From Struthio camelus (Eukaryota > Chordata > Aves > Struthioniformes > Struthionidae), in NCBI RefSeq assembly GCF_040807025.1, contig NC_090942.1, forward strand, positions 71,974,487 through 72,038,486: DNA of 64,000 nucleotides, in the 5' to 3' direction. Made by a program: the position numbers and the translations under genes. The notes beneath the pieces were generated by a model. It searched no databases. It worked only from the letters and a program-made list of their open reading frames with translations, and had not been told where the DNA came from. The first letter of the stretch is position 1, and each line of letters begins with the position of its first letter. Shown here piece by piece: positions 34,001 to 49,000 of this stretch.

Positions 34001-37000
34001 AGCCAGACTGTCTGCAGTGGGCACCTGAATGAATTCACACATTGAACATGTTGCCCCAAGTCCTCTGAAGCGCTCGGAAAGGTTTGGTGACCGTGTGGGA
34101 TACCGTTCCCGTAGACGGAAGTTTGCACACATGCACAAAATGCTGTTGTATGCTGGGTGCAAGCAGAACAGCCAAGGGCTGAAAAAAATGATTTCTTGCT
34201 CTAGAGTCAAGAAGTACATCAATGGGCAATGACAGAAGGCTATTTTGTGTGTTTTTATCTACTACGTATGTAATATACTTTATAGTCCAGGAATGGATAT
34301 ATAGATCTCTCACCAGCAATAAGGCAATTCAGCTGTGACAGCAAACAAAACATGCTGTGTGAAACACCGGCTAACAGACCATCCCTGACAGAAGTTAAGG
34401 CTATTATGATATTTTGGAGTGATGAGAAGTATGCAAGCCCTTAAAAGGACATGAAAGCACAACATTTTCTTCAGAGGACCCGAACCAAGCTACAACTTTC
34501 TTCTGAAGTCCCATATAGTATATTAAAAGAACACAAAAATAGCTGAGGCTTTTTTTTTCTCTCCCCCCCACCCCAGAACTTGGCTGGATCTCAAAAGTGC
34601 ATGTGAATCAACCTGCAGTTCTAAGGCATGCTGAACGAATTCAGACACGGAGAACTGTGAAAAGCAATTGGCAAGTAAGTGCTCTTTTTATGCATTCTGT
34701 TCCTGTATTTTTTAAAGCAGTCACTCTCCCTCTCTAGGCTGCAATATTGAATTTTGTTCAAGATGCATGTAAACTTAAAAGATTGTGCTTGTCCATGTCT
34801 TATTTTAATAATTTGTATTTGATGATGATGGGATGGAATAAGGTGACGCATTTATCCACACAAGTTAAAAACCTTATAACTCATGAGTGGCAAAACCACA
34901 AATGAATTTGTCATCTTTATTCATGAGTGGATTAAACTATCCCACCACATTTATTCTGTTTCCCAGGCAGATTTCTCTGCACTCAGCCTTCTTATTTTTT
35001 AATTCTGGAGTTATAAGATATGATCGTGGTCCCTGTCAAGTTTGACCTACCTTGATAATTGTTCTTTACTTAAAGATCCCCAACATGTGTGATTCCTTTG
35101 CTTAACCCTTTCTTACCTAAAACTCAAAATATCTAACTGGCTGTGGGGCTTGAGCAGGGGTGAGGGAGCACGTTTATGTTAAGAGGGCTGACTTCTCGAC
35201 TGCTCAGATACATGAACCTACTGTACACTAACATGGACAACAACCGATCACTTACTGTAAGCTACTGGTAAAACTACTAGTATAAAAATAAAGTTTTCTT
35301 CAAGGCTCTGCCTTGCATTTGTTGAACACGTGTTCAGTGTCTTAAAAGTTACCGTCAGCCTCTGCTGTTACTGCCCTCCTGGCAGAGTTGGCAGATGCTG
35401 ACCCAAGGTCCACTGCAGTTTCTCAAGTTCAGCAAATGAAAGGTCAGCAAATGAGCTAATGCTCCGGGCTGTGAAATGAAGCAGGAAAGGCATGGCCACA
35501 TGCTGGCTTCGGCCACCTTGGCTGCCGGAAAGGGAAAAAGAAACCCCGGGCGGAGCTGGATGCGAAGGTGCCTGCTGTGCTTTGGCTGCCTTCCGCAGGA
35601 CTGCAAGGGGCAGGTCTGGGAAATGCCCTGGGACAGACCCGGAGCTCCCAGTTACTGTGCCTCGGCTACAGGTTGCAACTGGTGTCTAAAGGACAACTGG
35701 TTAGACGTTCACCGAGCAGCTCTTCTGCAAGCAAACATGTGATTCCTCCCCAGTGTACAGTGAGCAAGGATAAATACTTCATACTTGTTTCCTTGCAACG
35801 GTAACTGATAACCTTGGAGTAGGAGGGAGGAGAGGAAGGAGGCTCAGTCGTGACAGTGCGACATAATAGAGCACAGAAAGATTTGTTTAATTATTCTGAA
35901 TTCATCAAATGATTGTTCAAGGTGGTTGGCCTTCTGAGCTTAGCATGGCAGGCAGTCGTTCTGGGGTGGCCAAAGCTACGTTTGCAACGAGCAGAAATGC
36001 TGTGGGCTGCAGTTCAGGAATAATTTGATACAACTATGTAAGATCATACTGGAGGGGGGATAGAAAAGAGCTTCCAGCCTGTGGCATGAACCTGAGAGTC
36101 TGTGCTATGAATGTTATAATTAAATAAGAAATGGACCCAAACTGAGGAAAGTTAGATGCTAGTTCAGCATTTCCCAAGACCTTCTTACACACACAAGGTC
36201 ACTTGATACTAAGTTTAACAGTACTATGGCTCTAGGTTGGGAGATAGTGTCAGTGAGAAAACCCTGAGGGTGTTTCCCAGCCTTGGCTACCTTCAGATAC
36301 TTCAGGTGCAGCATACGTAAAAAACAAGTCTTTTAATTTGGCAGGAATGACTATATAAAGAACGAAGGAATAGAGAACCACAGTCTTTGATTACAAGAGA
36401 GAATAATTTGGAAGAGAGGGATTTGGTGTCCCTCCCTCAATATGGCTGTGGGACAAATGTTTACTCGTTACAAACACATCTCCACTTTCCCTTGTGGTAA
36501 CACCGGTATCAAGCTATGCAAGCGTGGATTTACTTTGAAGAATACCAAGAGATTATTTTCAGAAGCATCTCTACTTTATTTGAACACCGTCCTTGTGGGA
36601 TAGTCATGTGCTGTTTATTTCACGAGATGATCTCGAACCTTTACATGTTTGATTGTAAGTAACGCTACAGATTCAAATTGTCAAGCCCGTATCCCAAAAT
36701 ATACATTTTAAAAACCCTGTAAAAAATGAAGTTCGTACCAGTTCTTGGAACTCTCTTGCGACATCTGTCTTGATGACTTTATGATTCATGTCATAAGAGA
36801 TGAGACAAAAATTCCCTCGAGTGAAGGATAAAAAAAATCCAGTAGAAGAAACTGAAAACCATTTAAAGTGAAAAACTTTTAAAGTGTTATAGGGTAAAAG
36901 TAGCAGTCAGAAACAAGCAGTCAAACTTAGCAGACTCTCAGAGACCACTAGCAGTTACTCAGTTAACATTATTCAGTTCAGTAACCCCAGGCCAGATTCC

Positions 37001-40000
37001 AGTGCAGTATTTACTAATAAAACAAGTTCAGAAGGGCTAAGGCTAAGTCTCCTTGGCCACATGTGAAAGATTTGTAAGGTGGACAGCCTGTTAAGGTTTG
37101 CAGGGCAGTGCCTCCATGCAGAAACAAGAAGTTTTGCTGCAGGTACTGACAAGTCATGTCACAGAGTGGAACGGCCAGGGAGGCACTGCCACATGATGCT
37201 GCTTTACAGACTTTAGCCATTGCAAGCTCTTCCCTTGCTGAACAAATGGCCCGCTAAAGGCCACCAGCTTCTAGTGAAACTGTCCCTGTAAATGAAAATT
37301 CACTGGAAATGCTTCGATAAATATTTCAAAATAATGCCTCACGTTCAGTTTTTTTACTCAACAGAAAAAGTTGAACAATTTTTCGTTGTGTTTCCATTGC
37401 ATTCTCTGATTAGTAATTCTTTGAAATTCTGTAGCGTTTTCATCTAAAGAGTGCTTTAGCCCTGCCATTTAGCTCTTTGTTTTTTGCATCAAATGATTAC
37501 AGATGTTTTTATCCCAGTTTCACACAAAAGAAAGTGGAAACATCTGGAGACTTGACCCCAAGTTCCATGAAGCATATGTTCTTACCTCCCACTGACTCCA
37601 AGTTTCACTCTCGCAGGAGGACAAGCCTCCAAATGGATTCAAGTGTGTAAATTGCTGATGTGCACGTTCATCTGGTTATTTGCAGTCACGAACCTGTGCT
37701 CCTTTGGAAGCATACATATATGTTCACAGGCATACATATATGTTCACAGGCATACAAGCTTTCAAGGAGACACGCTGTACAGAATGGAGCATGTTATAAC
37801 AATGGGGTTGCTCAGATAGATGTTTTTAGATGAGCATCTTGTTTCACATTTACTTCTACAAAACAAGGATCTCTGGCTCTTGTGAAGAGCCTTATTTGGT
37901 TATTCAGCTTTTGCACTAAAAATTGTGTGCCAAAAATTGGAATTGATCCTTTAGTTATCCTTTAGGGGACTTTTGATTCCCAATCCTTTTTCCGCCATTA
38001 GATATCGCTTTAGACACGACCACATTTCTTCCATCCTCATCTGTTGTTAACCATTCTTTGCATATCTTCCATGTTATATCCCATATGTTTCCTGATTCTT
38101 AGAGATTATTTTCTAAAAAGCGCAATTGATTCCCAGGGATATCCAATCTTCTGATTCCTAGAACTTCTAAATCACTTTGGCTTTGGAAAAATAAGCTAAA
38201 ATACTTTCTTCACTCTCTGTGCAGGCTGCTTGGCTGCTCAAAGCTGTCACCTGCATGGACCTTACCACTCTTTCAGGTGATGATACTCCTTCAAACGTTC
38301 ACAGAATGTGTTACAAAGCTAAGCATCCCATCAGAGAGGATCTGCTGAAAGCCATGGACATGCATGAAAAAGGTAGGTTGGTTTTAGTTCTCTTTATCGC
38401 GTAGAGAAAATGCCTGCCTGAGAAATGCCTCAGTATTTTTCAGTCTTCAGATGTAAAAATCGCCTCTTCTTTCTACCACAGAAGCAATTATGGTAGGCAG
38501 TGCTGCACAACGAATAATTCTGAGGGAACAAGCTAGGTCCCATGTGCTCTTATTCAAAGAAACTGCAAAATATCTATTCCCTTGAGGTGAGAGAAGAATA
38601 CAAGGAGAAAAAATTCATTCTTTTGGGGAACTAAAATGAAGCATGGACTCAGGGAGACACTCTAATTTGTGATGCATAATGAGCAAATTTCATATGGAAG
38701 CCATAAGTGTGTAACCTCAGTGTATGTCTTTTAATAACAGTGCACTAGGGTGAAACTAATTGTTCGAGTATTCTGTTAATCTGTTGATGTCCTTACTAAA
38801 TCGGAGAAGGGGGGAGGGATGTTCACGTGGCTACTTCAGATTTCATGCTTAGCTGATGTTTCTCTATGTAACTACAGAGCCTGCCACTTTGCCTCTCAGA
38901 AAAGATGTAGTCTGCTGTTCTAAACATGTTATTTTTTCCTTTAGAAAACATTACCTGTCACTTCTTATTTCAGTAATTAAGATAGGAGACACCTTTGCAG
39001 CTCAGTCTGCTTTAAGGAATCAGTCCTATAGTGAATGCATATATAAAGTGTGCATATATGTGATACACAAACAGAGCTCTTGGCAAAATTGAAAAGCCTG
39101 AATGGGCAGAGGACAGCCCTTAAAAATTGATGGTAAAGCTTTCATTGACATTACTAAACATCTTGCTCAAACAGGCCCCATCTGAAGTTTAAATATTACA
39201 CCCAAGACTGAATCAGATGCAACTTCACAGCAAATTAGGACTGTCGTTAAAACGCTTACACTTCTCTTTAATCAGTTATAAACCCCTTCATATATGAGCA
39301 GCACTTTTGACTTTTTCCACTTATGTGTCAGTGAATGCCGTTTGACTTTTGTCCTGTCATGTTGGCCTCATGAGGATCTAGCAAAAAGGAACTCAGTGAC
39401 ATTTGGGGTAATGCTTTTACAATTGAAATATTTCAATTTTACATTGGCATTGGCCTACTGATTGAAGTCATATGTTGTAAAACCAAAGGGGAATCTGGTT
39501 TCTAGCCATACGCGTAAAATATCAAAGATTAGTCTTTTTTTAAAACTTGAATTATGGACACTAAAGATGACAGGTATGACATATTAAATATGAGGCCAGT
39601 TATCTGAGACTTTGAATGAATAGCTTTTTAACTAGAAATGCAGGGGAACTGTATTAGCATAAGGAGAGTTCAGTTGCTGCCGGGTTCAGGCAGGTCAGCA
39701 AGCATGGACAGAGTTGGGCAGCACAGTTTCTCTCACAGTAAATTACTGGCTAAACACATCTTAACTGTATATGCTACCATTAAGCAGTGAATTTGTCGAG
39801 TAAAAATTTTTGGTGTTTTGACTCTTGGTAAGGCAAACTTGTTCCCAGGGTCAGGTGAAAGGACATGAGGGAGATAAACAATACGGAGAGTCAGCTGAAT
39901 GGCTTGAGCAATAAAACAGATATCCCTAGTAGAGGTGCTGAGGATCCCTGCGAGAATACAAAAGTGGGAGGTGCAAACAATGCACATGTGCTTATGATAT

Positions 40001-43000
40001 GGATTGTGCTTAAGACAGTGAAAAAAATATATATATATTTATATATATAAAAGTGAACTCTACTTGCAGGTATTACTGTTGCAGCAGTCTGTGTATATCC
40101 TGCTAGAGTCACTGATGCTGTTAGTGCCCTAAAGGCTGCCGGATGTAACATACCAGTAGCTTCAGGTAAGAAGTTTTATTTTAAAATAAGGGACTCATAC
40201 CCGATTAAATATAAACTACGTAGTAAAATCTGGAAGTTGGGACTTGTTTTGGAGTGTAAGGTGGAAGGGTTGCAAGTAGAAGGAAGGGAATGGAGGGGAG
40301 GATTTGCTTTTGCTATCATCTTTTTGTTTTGTTTTGACTTCAAGCTTATGCCAAGTCTGTTTTGCTGGAAGCTCTTCATAGAGGTCTTTAAGACATATAT
40401 CAGTGTCTCCCTCACCTGAACTGAAGGGACTGAGATAGTGTGCTGGATAAAGTATTATTAGACAACAGGTAGATGTTAATAATAACAAAACTGAAATATG
40501 CGAGTTAAAAGATTCTAATATAACTTTTTCCCTGTCAGTTGTTTGGCTTTTAAGTATAATCCTACAAGTTGAATTCACTGACGCTGTGTGCAGAGGCAAG
40601 GGTTATTGTCTGCTGAGCATCTGCAGGCTCAGGACTTGCACTCTCACTTCTAACAGTCTCCATTCACCGCACAGGAAAGACCAGTCCTGAATCTACAATG
40701 AGCGAGAAATAGAATCATAGAATTATGCAGGTTGGAAGGGAGCTCTGGATGTCATCTACCCCAACCCCCTGCTCAAAGCAGGGGCTAACTTTGAAGTTAG
40801 ATCAGGTGATTCATGGTGATATCCATGTCTTCTGGATTTTTTTTTTGTTTATTTCATTGTTGTGGGGGGAAAAAATGAATAATAAATGCATTTGTCTGTC
40901 AGAGAGAGAATTTCCAGCAAAGCCATTATTTCTTCTACTTCCAAAGTTACTTTTGGGTTTTGTACTGAAACATTACAAAGGTAATTTTAAGTAGATCTCA
41001 TTGCAAGCAGTTTTTACTATATTATGATTTAGCTGTTAAAAATATTACTGGGCTTTAACTCAAAATACTACTTAAAAGAATTGGGCAGAGTTAAATAAGT
41101 GTATATTGCTCCATGTGAGTTCCACCCGTGTTCGTTTAGTTCTGCCGGAGGCGGTAGATAACAGTTCTTCCTTACTTAGGCTGCTTTGGGAAAATTAAAG
41201 GCATGTGAAAGAGACCGCTTTGCAGGATACGCTTAGCATCAGATAAAATACTGGACAAAGTACCTGTTCTTGGAGGAGGAGCTAATGCTTCTTGTGATGA
41301 AGAGAGGGAAGGATGAAGTGCCACTAGATTTTTTGAATCTATGGTAAGGGGGAAAAAAAAAAGAATAGGTTACAAACTTTTTGATGTATTGGAGGCATAT
41401 ACAGTTTTATGATCTGTCTATAAACAACTTTTCTCTCCCCTCAATTCCCGTTCTTCCTAGTGGCTGCTGGTTTTCCCTCTGGGCAAATGCCTCTACAAAC
41501 CAGACTGGATGAAATAAAGCTGGCAGTGGGATATGGTGCCAGAGAGATTGATATTGTCATTAACAGGACTCTGGTGCTGACTGGCCAGTGGGAAGGTATG
41601 TACCCTTAGGCAAGGGACCTAAGCCTGTGTATATGATCATGCAAGCTCTGTCTTTGTCTCTTCCCCCTCTCCCCACATCTGTCCTTGAAGAATTTGGTCC
41701 CTCCCTAAAGAGTGGCTGATAATCTGGGGCATTGCACTAAATAAAAACTGTTTAATTAATTTATGACAAACAGATTGTTTTTTAAAAGAATGCTGTTACA
41801 AGTTGCATAAGGGAGGGCGTTCAGAATAACTTTATGTTTTGAAAAACTGTGTCCATTACTTCTGTGCCTCTGAGGATTTTGTGTACGGTATTAAAAATAG
41901 TAAGTGAACTGGAAGAAAAGTGAATGCCTATGGTCTAATTATTTGAACAGTTTTGTTAAAACCCCCAAGGGGCTACCAATGTAGATGATGCCTTATTAAA
42001 TATATCTGTTTCAGTTCTTGACAAAAATATGTATTTTAGTTGTTTTCTTTTCCCTGGAAGCGGAGGGTACAAATTCACTGCTCATATTATTATTGATGTT
42101 CTTGTGTCTCTAGACTACTACTAATTAGTAAGAACAATAATGCTGAAGATGGTTTTTGCTCTAATTGCCTCTCTTAATGTACTGTGAATGGTTTGCCTTA
42201 AGTGCTGACAGTGCTTCTATAACTAATCTCCATGTAAAGGTAAACACATCATTGTCTTGGAGTGAATTTTCCATTTAGCTGTGTAATGCAGTACTGTAGT
42301 AGCCTGGTTGATTGGAACACTGCATAAAGGACACCTGGCATCTGAGTTTGGTTAAGGAAAGTTGATCATCATGGTAACAGATCATATTTTCTGACCTTGG
42401 GCTTCCTTCCATTAGCAGTTAGAGTTGAACAAAAAAATAACAAGTCTCTTTCTGCATTTGTGCCTTCAAGAATGGTCCTGGCTCCATTTGCTGCTCCATC
42501 TCCACGACATCCACCACCTCCATCCCCTGGCCCTTGAATATATGCAGGTTTACAGATGTGTGCCGCCTTGATGATGGGCATTGTCCCCGGCATCCGTTTC
42601 TTTCCATGTAGTTGTTTGAAGTTTGGATACAGCCTCAGAAAATGCTGGAAGGTGAAGGTTGAAGGGTTTTAAGACAGACAGAACGGTGGTGCAAATTCCG
42701 TACCAGCTGGCAGCCAGGCTCCCCCCAACAGGCACACACACGCGCACACACACAGGTGGTGGGGACACATACAGGTTTTAGATACTGAGTTTTAGATACA
42801 GGTTTTAGATGAGCTGAGTCAGTGATCTGTCGCTATGACTGAACAAAGACCACCAAACGGGACTTGAGCAGCAACTTGAACTGGTGTCTGAAAAAGTTTG
42901 TAACTGTCTTATAGCAATTTTCAGACATAATTATAGTTGCCATGCTTCAGACCTTGTGCTACAAACAGCCTTTAAGCGCAAACAGCCTTTAAGCGCAGAG

Positions 43001-46000
43001 GTCAGAAAGTTACTGCGTGCAGCCAGTTGCAAATACCGTCTCTAGGTTATATTGCCCAGGATTACGACAAGGAAATTCAGAGCGAAAATTCAGAGCTAGA
43101 TCCAGACTTGACATTGGTGATTGAAATGAAACTGGAATTACAATGCGCTGGACATATGTTGCTAGGTTTTTCTGTATGGGAAACTAATTGTGTTCTGTGA
43201 TCATAAATTATGGGGGAGGAGTACACAGGCACAGTAATGATGGATGTAGTATAAAGCTGTTAATTTACCAAATAAGTAAATTAGAATTGACTTTTGATTT
43301 GGTATGTATATTCTTTATTCACAAACTGAAGTCATGAGAAGCTTGAAAGACATCCTTTTTGGCAATGGTTAACTTACATTTCTTTTACCGAGAGCAGAAC
43401 TGAAGTTATTTCCAAATATTTTCCCAAAGTTTATTTATGAATGTGAATCTGTGTGTAAGGCGCATCCTTACATTGCCACGAAAAAAACACCCCAACCTCA
43501 GGAACAGAATCTACTTGCCATCTGATGAAGATGGTGCTATGGGGGAAAAACGCTAATACTTAACTTGCCCATCCACCCCAAATTACTTCAGTAGAATGTC
43601 TTTTTTTTTTTTTTTTTTGAAATTCTAGTGTTGCAACTCCCTGTTTAGCTTGCAATCGCTATATGCTACCTGTGTGAACCTGTAGTTTTCTAACTGTACC
43701 TAATGGGTATTTGTGATACACTACAGTGTATAAAGTGTGTTTGAGGGAGCTGGAAGAAGAGACGAAGAAATCTCTAAGCAGGATCCGTATATTATATAAA
43801 AATGAAAAACGTGCCTAGGGTGGTAACTATGTCTGTATTCAAGGTACTCCATAAACTTTAGCTTTAAACTTTAGCTTTGCAGTTAGGACAGAACCACTGC
43901 GTAAACTGACAACACTAGTGTATTTTTATGGTTATTTTTCTCGTGCTGTTGTTCTTCAAAACTGCAGGTATTATTGACAAAACTGTTTGTGGTAGAGTGT
44001 TTATTTTATTATATCTATTTATTTATTTTATTTATATATTTTTTAGCTTTTTTCCTAGACTGTGCAATCATTGGGGCCACCATGTTGGAGAAGTGTTGCA
44101 TCTCTTGCGAGTTTTATGATTTGTTTCAAAAGCTTGCTGTATGATTATTTTAGTGTGTGTCCGATTATGTCAAGTTATTTTAAAGCAGTTCTTAAATATT
44201 GTTGAAACTTATTTTGACATTCACCATACATTTTCTAGATCTGTTCTTTATGCGATAATTGCTAAGAGCTTTTTAATAATGCTGAGCATGAAAGCAAATT
44301 TATTGGACAGCTAATTGAGGTTGGAAAATAACCCTAAATGCGATTTAAGTTTATGAACTTACACATATATACCTTTAAAAACCTATTATCTTTTAGAGCA
44401 ATAATATTTTACAGTAGTTTTCTCAAGCATTGCCTTGTATCACTTTACAAAGTATGAACTAAGGTTAAAAAGCAGGATTTAAATAGTGTCTGTAAAAACA
44501 GAGTTTTGGAGGCTATTATGTACAGAGTTATGAAGTTGACCAGCAAGTTATTGAAAGGACCTGAATCTTTTTGGCTGTTATCCATAAATACTTTGGAGTT
44601 ACAGTAAAGCTGGCTGAGATGCCATAATGTGTAACCAGTGCTAACAGCTTTCAGCAAACGACTCTGCATACTGTAGCATCCGCTACTCCTGAGTTCTCGA
44701 TAACCTACCATTTGGGCTATGTCAGTTGCTGTTTTCTCTTAAAAAAAAAACAAAAAACAAAAAACAAATACACTGTAAGAGCTTTGAACATGGCTGCATT
44801 CCTGAAATATGTTAAGTCTATTCACCTTTTGAAAGCTGCCTAACAATTCTTGTTATTAATTATTCAATTAATTTTAGAGGCCTCCTTCAGGGATTGGGGC
44901 ACTCTTTTGTGCTACAGAGTCTATAAACAGTGCAAAGAAAATGCAGTCCCTGTTTCAGACATTGAACAACACGTAGGGTCTTTTGAAAAATGTTAGTAGC
45001 CGGGCTTTACCATTTTCGAGATTTGCAGCCTGAATTGGAACCTCAAAGCCTAGTTGCGCCTATTTGTGTCTTACGTTGTCGGCAGCAGCGCAGGTTCCTG
45101 AAGCCAAGTGCTGTTTTCGGGTTCGTGTGAGTCCCTGTGGCCGGGAGTTGCACCTATGTGACTGCGAGCAGAGCTGGTGGCCTCGTGCTCGGCATTATGC
45201 TGACAAACCTGCCGTTGATGTGCAAGACGGAAGGGATTCTGGCTCATCCTCCTCTTTCCCCTCACGATTACCTTGAGCTTGGGGTCTAACAAAAATTGAA
45301 ACGTCTTCCCTCCTCATCGCAGTCTCTGCCATTAACATCAGTCAGTGTGACTGGCTAGATGAAAACACCAAATAAGCTGTTTTTTTTTTATCACCACATT
45401 TTTCGAGAAGAGTTGTTCCAAAAAAAAACCAAACACAATTTAAGCTGTGTTTTTTTTTTTTCCTGTAATATTTTTGTCTCTTCTGTAGACGGTATGGATT
45501 ATCCCTATTTATTATGTGATTTTTAGGAACAGGTGTATCAGACCACAACAACAAATCATCTAGACTATTAGGGCGAATTACAGCCAGCAGTAAGGGGATA
45601 CTGATAGGGATGTTTGCTTGAGAAACGTGTAAGGCACGTTTTGTCTGTTGCATTTAATAATGGCTAAAAATCAATGGAATGTTTGTACTGGATAGTTGGA
45701 AATTTTTTTTAAAAAAGAAAAAAAAACCAGCCTTCTGACACATATCTTTTAAAACAGTGGAATTAAAACAACAGCAATGAAAGTGTGTTGATCTTTCCTA
45801 TTTGGTACTGTTAAACCTATTTTCTTCTGATTTCTAGAAATGCATCCAATAGAAGCAGATTTGAAGTTCATAGGAGTAAAAAGATACCGTAAGGGGGTGC
45901 AAAGCAGAAGAGTTCGTATGTCCCTCCCGTTTTAACAGCTGAGTCAGTGGAGCTCCTACAGGCTACATCAGTGAGCACCTATCCTTTAATATAATGTATA

Positions 46001-49000
46001 CAAATTGTCTTGTTTTCTTTTTTTTTTTTCCTTGACTTAAGACTTGGATGACTTCTAACATGGATAATGCTCCATTTTCAAGATGCTACAGCATCTTTCA
46101 ATGCTACAGCAGTATTGGCAGTTTACTTTGAGAGATCTTATCCCTGCAACCCCCCCCCCCCCCCCCACTTTAGCAACTTAGAACTGAGGCTCTCCTGCAA
46201 CCTCTTCATGATGGTCTTAGGTCACACCTGAAAATATGCCTATCAGGTTTTCTGTGAAAGCCGGTTTGCTCAAAAGCTTGCTGCCACTGCTGCTAACCAG
46301 AGAAGCTCTACCTGCTGTATCAACTATTGGGGAGCTGTGTAAGTCACAGTTGTTCCAAGAAGCAGATCCTCCAACTCTGCTTGAGCTAGCCTTAATAGTA
46401 CAGAGATGCCGTCCTGTTTAGACTCCTGGTGTTGGTGGGCTTGACAGAACTGAGTAATTAAATGACTGACCTTTTGGCAAGCACAGCCTGTCCTAGAAGG
46501 AGCTCAAGCCTCCTTGAAACACTGAGTGCACGTCTAGGTGTGGTTAACTCCAGGTATATTTTAGACATTTGACGAGAAGTTTCAAGATAATAAAAAGTTG
46601 TTTGTCATTTGACTTAAATCTGAGTGAGTACTGAAACCTCTTATTTCTTGAAGGAGTAGGAATTTTTGCACTTGTTTTTTATCAAAGCAGTCCCTTTTTG
46701 ATGTTTTTCAGGCTGGGGCGCTCAAGTTAATTTTCTCTGTCCTGCAGGTAGTTGCATTTCTATTTGTGCTTTTACTGCAGGGCTGAGGATGTCCTATGAA
46801 TGCCAGATATTGTCTGTGATAATTGTTCTCTGAAGAGAGAACGGTATTTATTACCTACACATATGCCCCATTAAATTATGCCCACTATGCTATCACTTTG
46901 GATAACCTGATAGACACAGATGACTGAAGATCCTCACATTTTCGTGCCCGTGGGTTGAGGCATGCTGTCACATAGTGAGACTGTTCAAATGATCTTGGCA
47001 CTAATTGCGTGTAAGAGCAGTTTCCAACAATAGGGAGGATGCTGTAGCTGCAGCGCTAACTTCAGTGAACAACAGTCATGAAGATATAATTTCCTTTCAT
47101 GGCATCCAACCTAAACGTACATTCTGTTGATTTTGTTTTGACATTTTTGGCGGCGTATCTTAAAGGTAGAGAAAACTTGAGTCTTTTCTTGTTGTTACCG
47201 AAACTAGAGGAACATGAAAGCTGCTTTCTCTGGCTTTCCAAAGGCTTCAGGAAAGCATCACTCCACAAAGAGAGACTGCATTTGGATTTAACATGAGCAG
47301 TGTTATCAAATGCACAAGAAAATAGCACAGGTTCTTTGTATTTCTTTTTTTGAGTCTTGATTTGATGTAGAAGGTTTCTGGAGTATCATCAGTTGATCAA
47401 TAAAACATGTTAGACTGCATGCTAGTTCTGATTAATTCACACCTTTGGTACGCAGTGAGAAACAAGGTGAAGACCAGAGTCTATAAAGGGACTTGCTAAG
47501 TGCATTAGCCCGTTGTCTACTAATAGGCTTAGCATGCTGTCTCAGAGGAGCACCGCAGTGATCCCAGCACCGGCTGCTTGATGTGCCAAGGGCATCAATA
47601 GGATCCGGTGGTATCGTGGGTGGAGGGGAGGTCCAGCTATACAGCAGGCTGGCCAGTCCTCCTGGAAGTTTCCAAGTCTCATTTGAGGACTGAAGGCAAA
47701 AGAAAGCTGGTTGTACTACCGAATAAATTTAGTCTCACATACCCGTATCCTGGACATTTCTGGCAAGAAAGGCAAATGAAAAGCTGTATTTTAGCCTTCT
47801 GTAAATTAACTTTTCAATTAAGTATTTATTAAATTAAATATTAAATAAGTATTGAATAAATTAAATATTTAAAGAGTGAGTACAATTTATGGAAAAGATC
47901 CTCTTGTAAGGGATTCTGTTTATTTTGTGTCTTTTTTTTTTTATTTGAGCTCCAGAAATGGTGACTGTGCACTGCAAGATCCATTTTTCTTGGCACCATT
48001 AACAGTGAATGAGTTTTAATCATCTCCAAGTAGCCAGCTTCTGACAAATGCATGTTTAGATAATTTCTAGCTTTTTGTGGGCAAGCCATTGAATTTTGCT
48101 AAAGAGGGTAGGAAGGTTGATTTCCCTGTGCTCCTCGTGTTTCACTACCTGACCGGGCCCAGAGGTTCTAGCACTTTAAAAAATATATTGTCAGTTAGGT
48201 CCAAGTTTGTTTTAGTTCCTACTGGAATGAGTCTGTGAAAATATAACACTGTTGGAAAGTTAGAGTACCTTTTGCCATGATGGTTTGTAGACTCAAAAGC
48301 AGAAGCTTGTGGTGGTTTGATTTGAGTAAACTCTCAATAAGCAGTCACATATTGGCCTGGCCTACCTGTTCCTGCTTCTCTGTGGCTGCAGCCTGGTGCC
48401 GAAAGGTTGAGTAGAGTTTTTAAAGAAGCTATAGCTAGGTGGGATGTGTGATGGTTAGCCTCAAGAGACAAGCTCACTGCTTGGAGGTGAGAGCTAAGGG
48501 AAGTTAAAACCCAGAAGAAAGACTGTTAGAGCCCCTCAAAGCGAGTGGGTGCTCTCTGTGAGGAGGAAGTGACAGCTCTGGGACAAGTTCTGCTTTTCAT
48601 TTTACGGGTTGCATTAAGATACACAGATAATAGCCTGCTTTGTTTCCAGTCTACAGGTGCGCTTTAAATAATTCATTCCCATGGCATGTGTCAGTGTGAA
48701 TGGCAATGCTTGCGTATATGGTGGGTTGTGAAAAGTCTCCTTCCTAAATTGCAGCCAGTTTTCTTGGTGAGCGTGTGGATCAAAAGTGAGGGTCCAGTTC
48801 TGCCCTTGGAGCCTGTGATTCCCAGTAACTTTACTGAGAAATGCGTACGTCATCTAAGGATAAATTTGGACTATAAGGCAACATGGTGAGAAAAGTAGCC
48901 CAGAAGTTTGGCAGAGCTAGGGCCTGAGTTCAAGTTTAGGAACTGTAGTCCCACAGCGAGCTCAGCTGAGCTGACCTAACTTCTGGCTGCTGTTATGCCT

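Larger units (their letters stand above)
29462..34576. other. DERA: DERA intron 1, second part
   Basis: AT-rich intronic DNA. It holds A-runs at 30608-30626 and 31385-31402, a T-run near 31582-31596 and a degenerate GGT/GAT-rich stretch at 33549-33610. No exon-like or RNA-like sequence was recognised until the acceptor at 34575. Confidence 0.6.

Noticed and set aside
42700..42760. Direct-repeat array resembling a CRISPR or minisatellite
   Set aside because: It is an imperfect CA dinucleotide run with three short slipped words, not spaced repeats. CRISPR is not expected in an animal nuclear genome.
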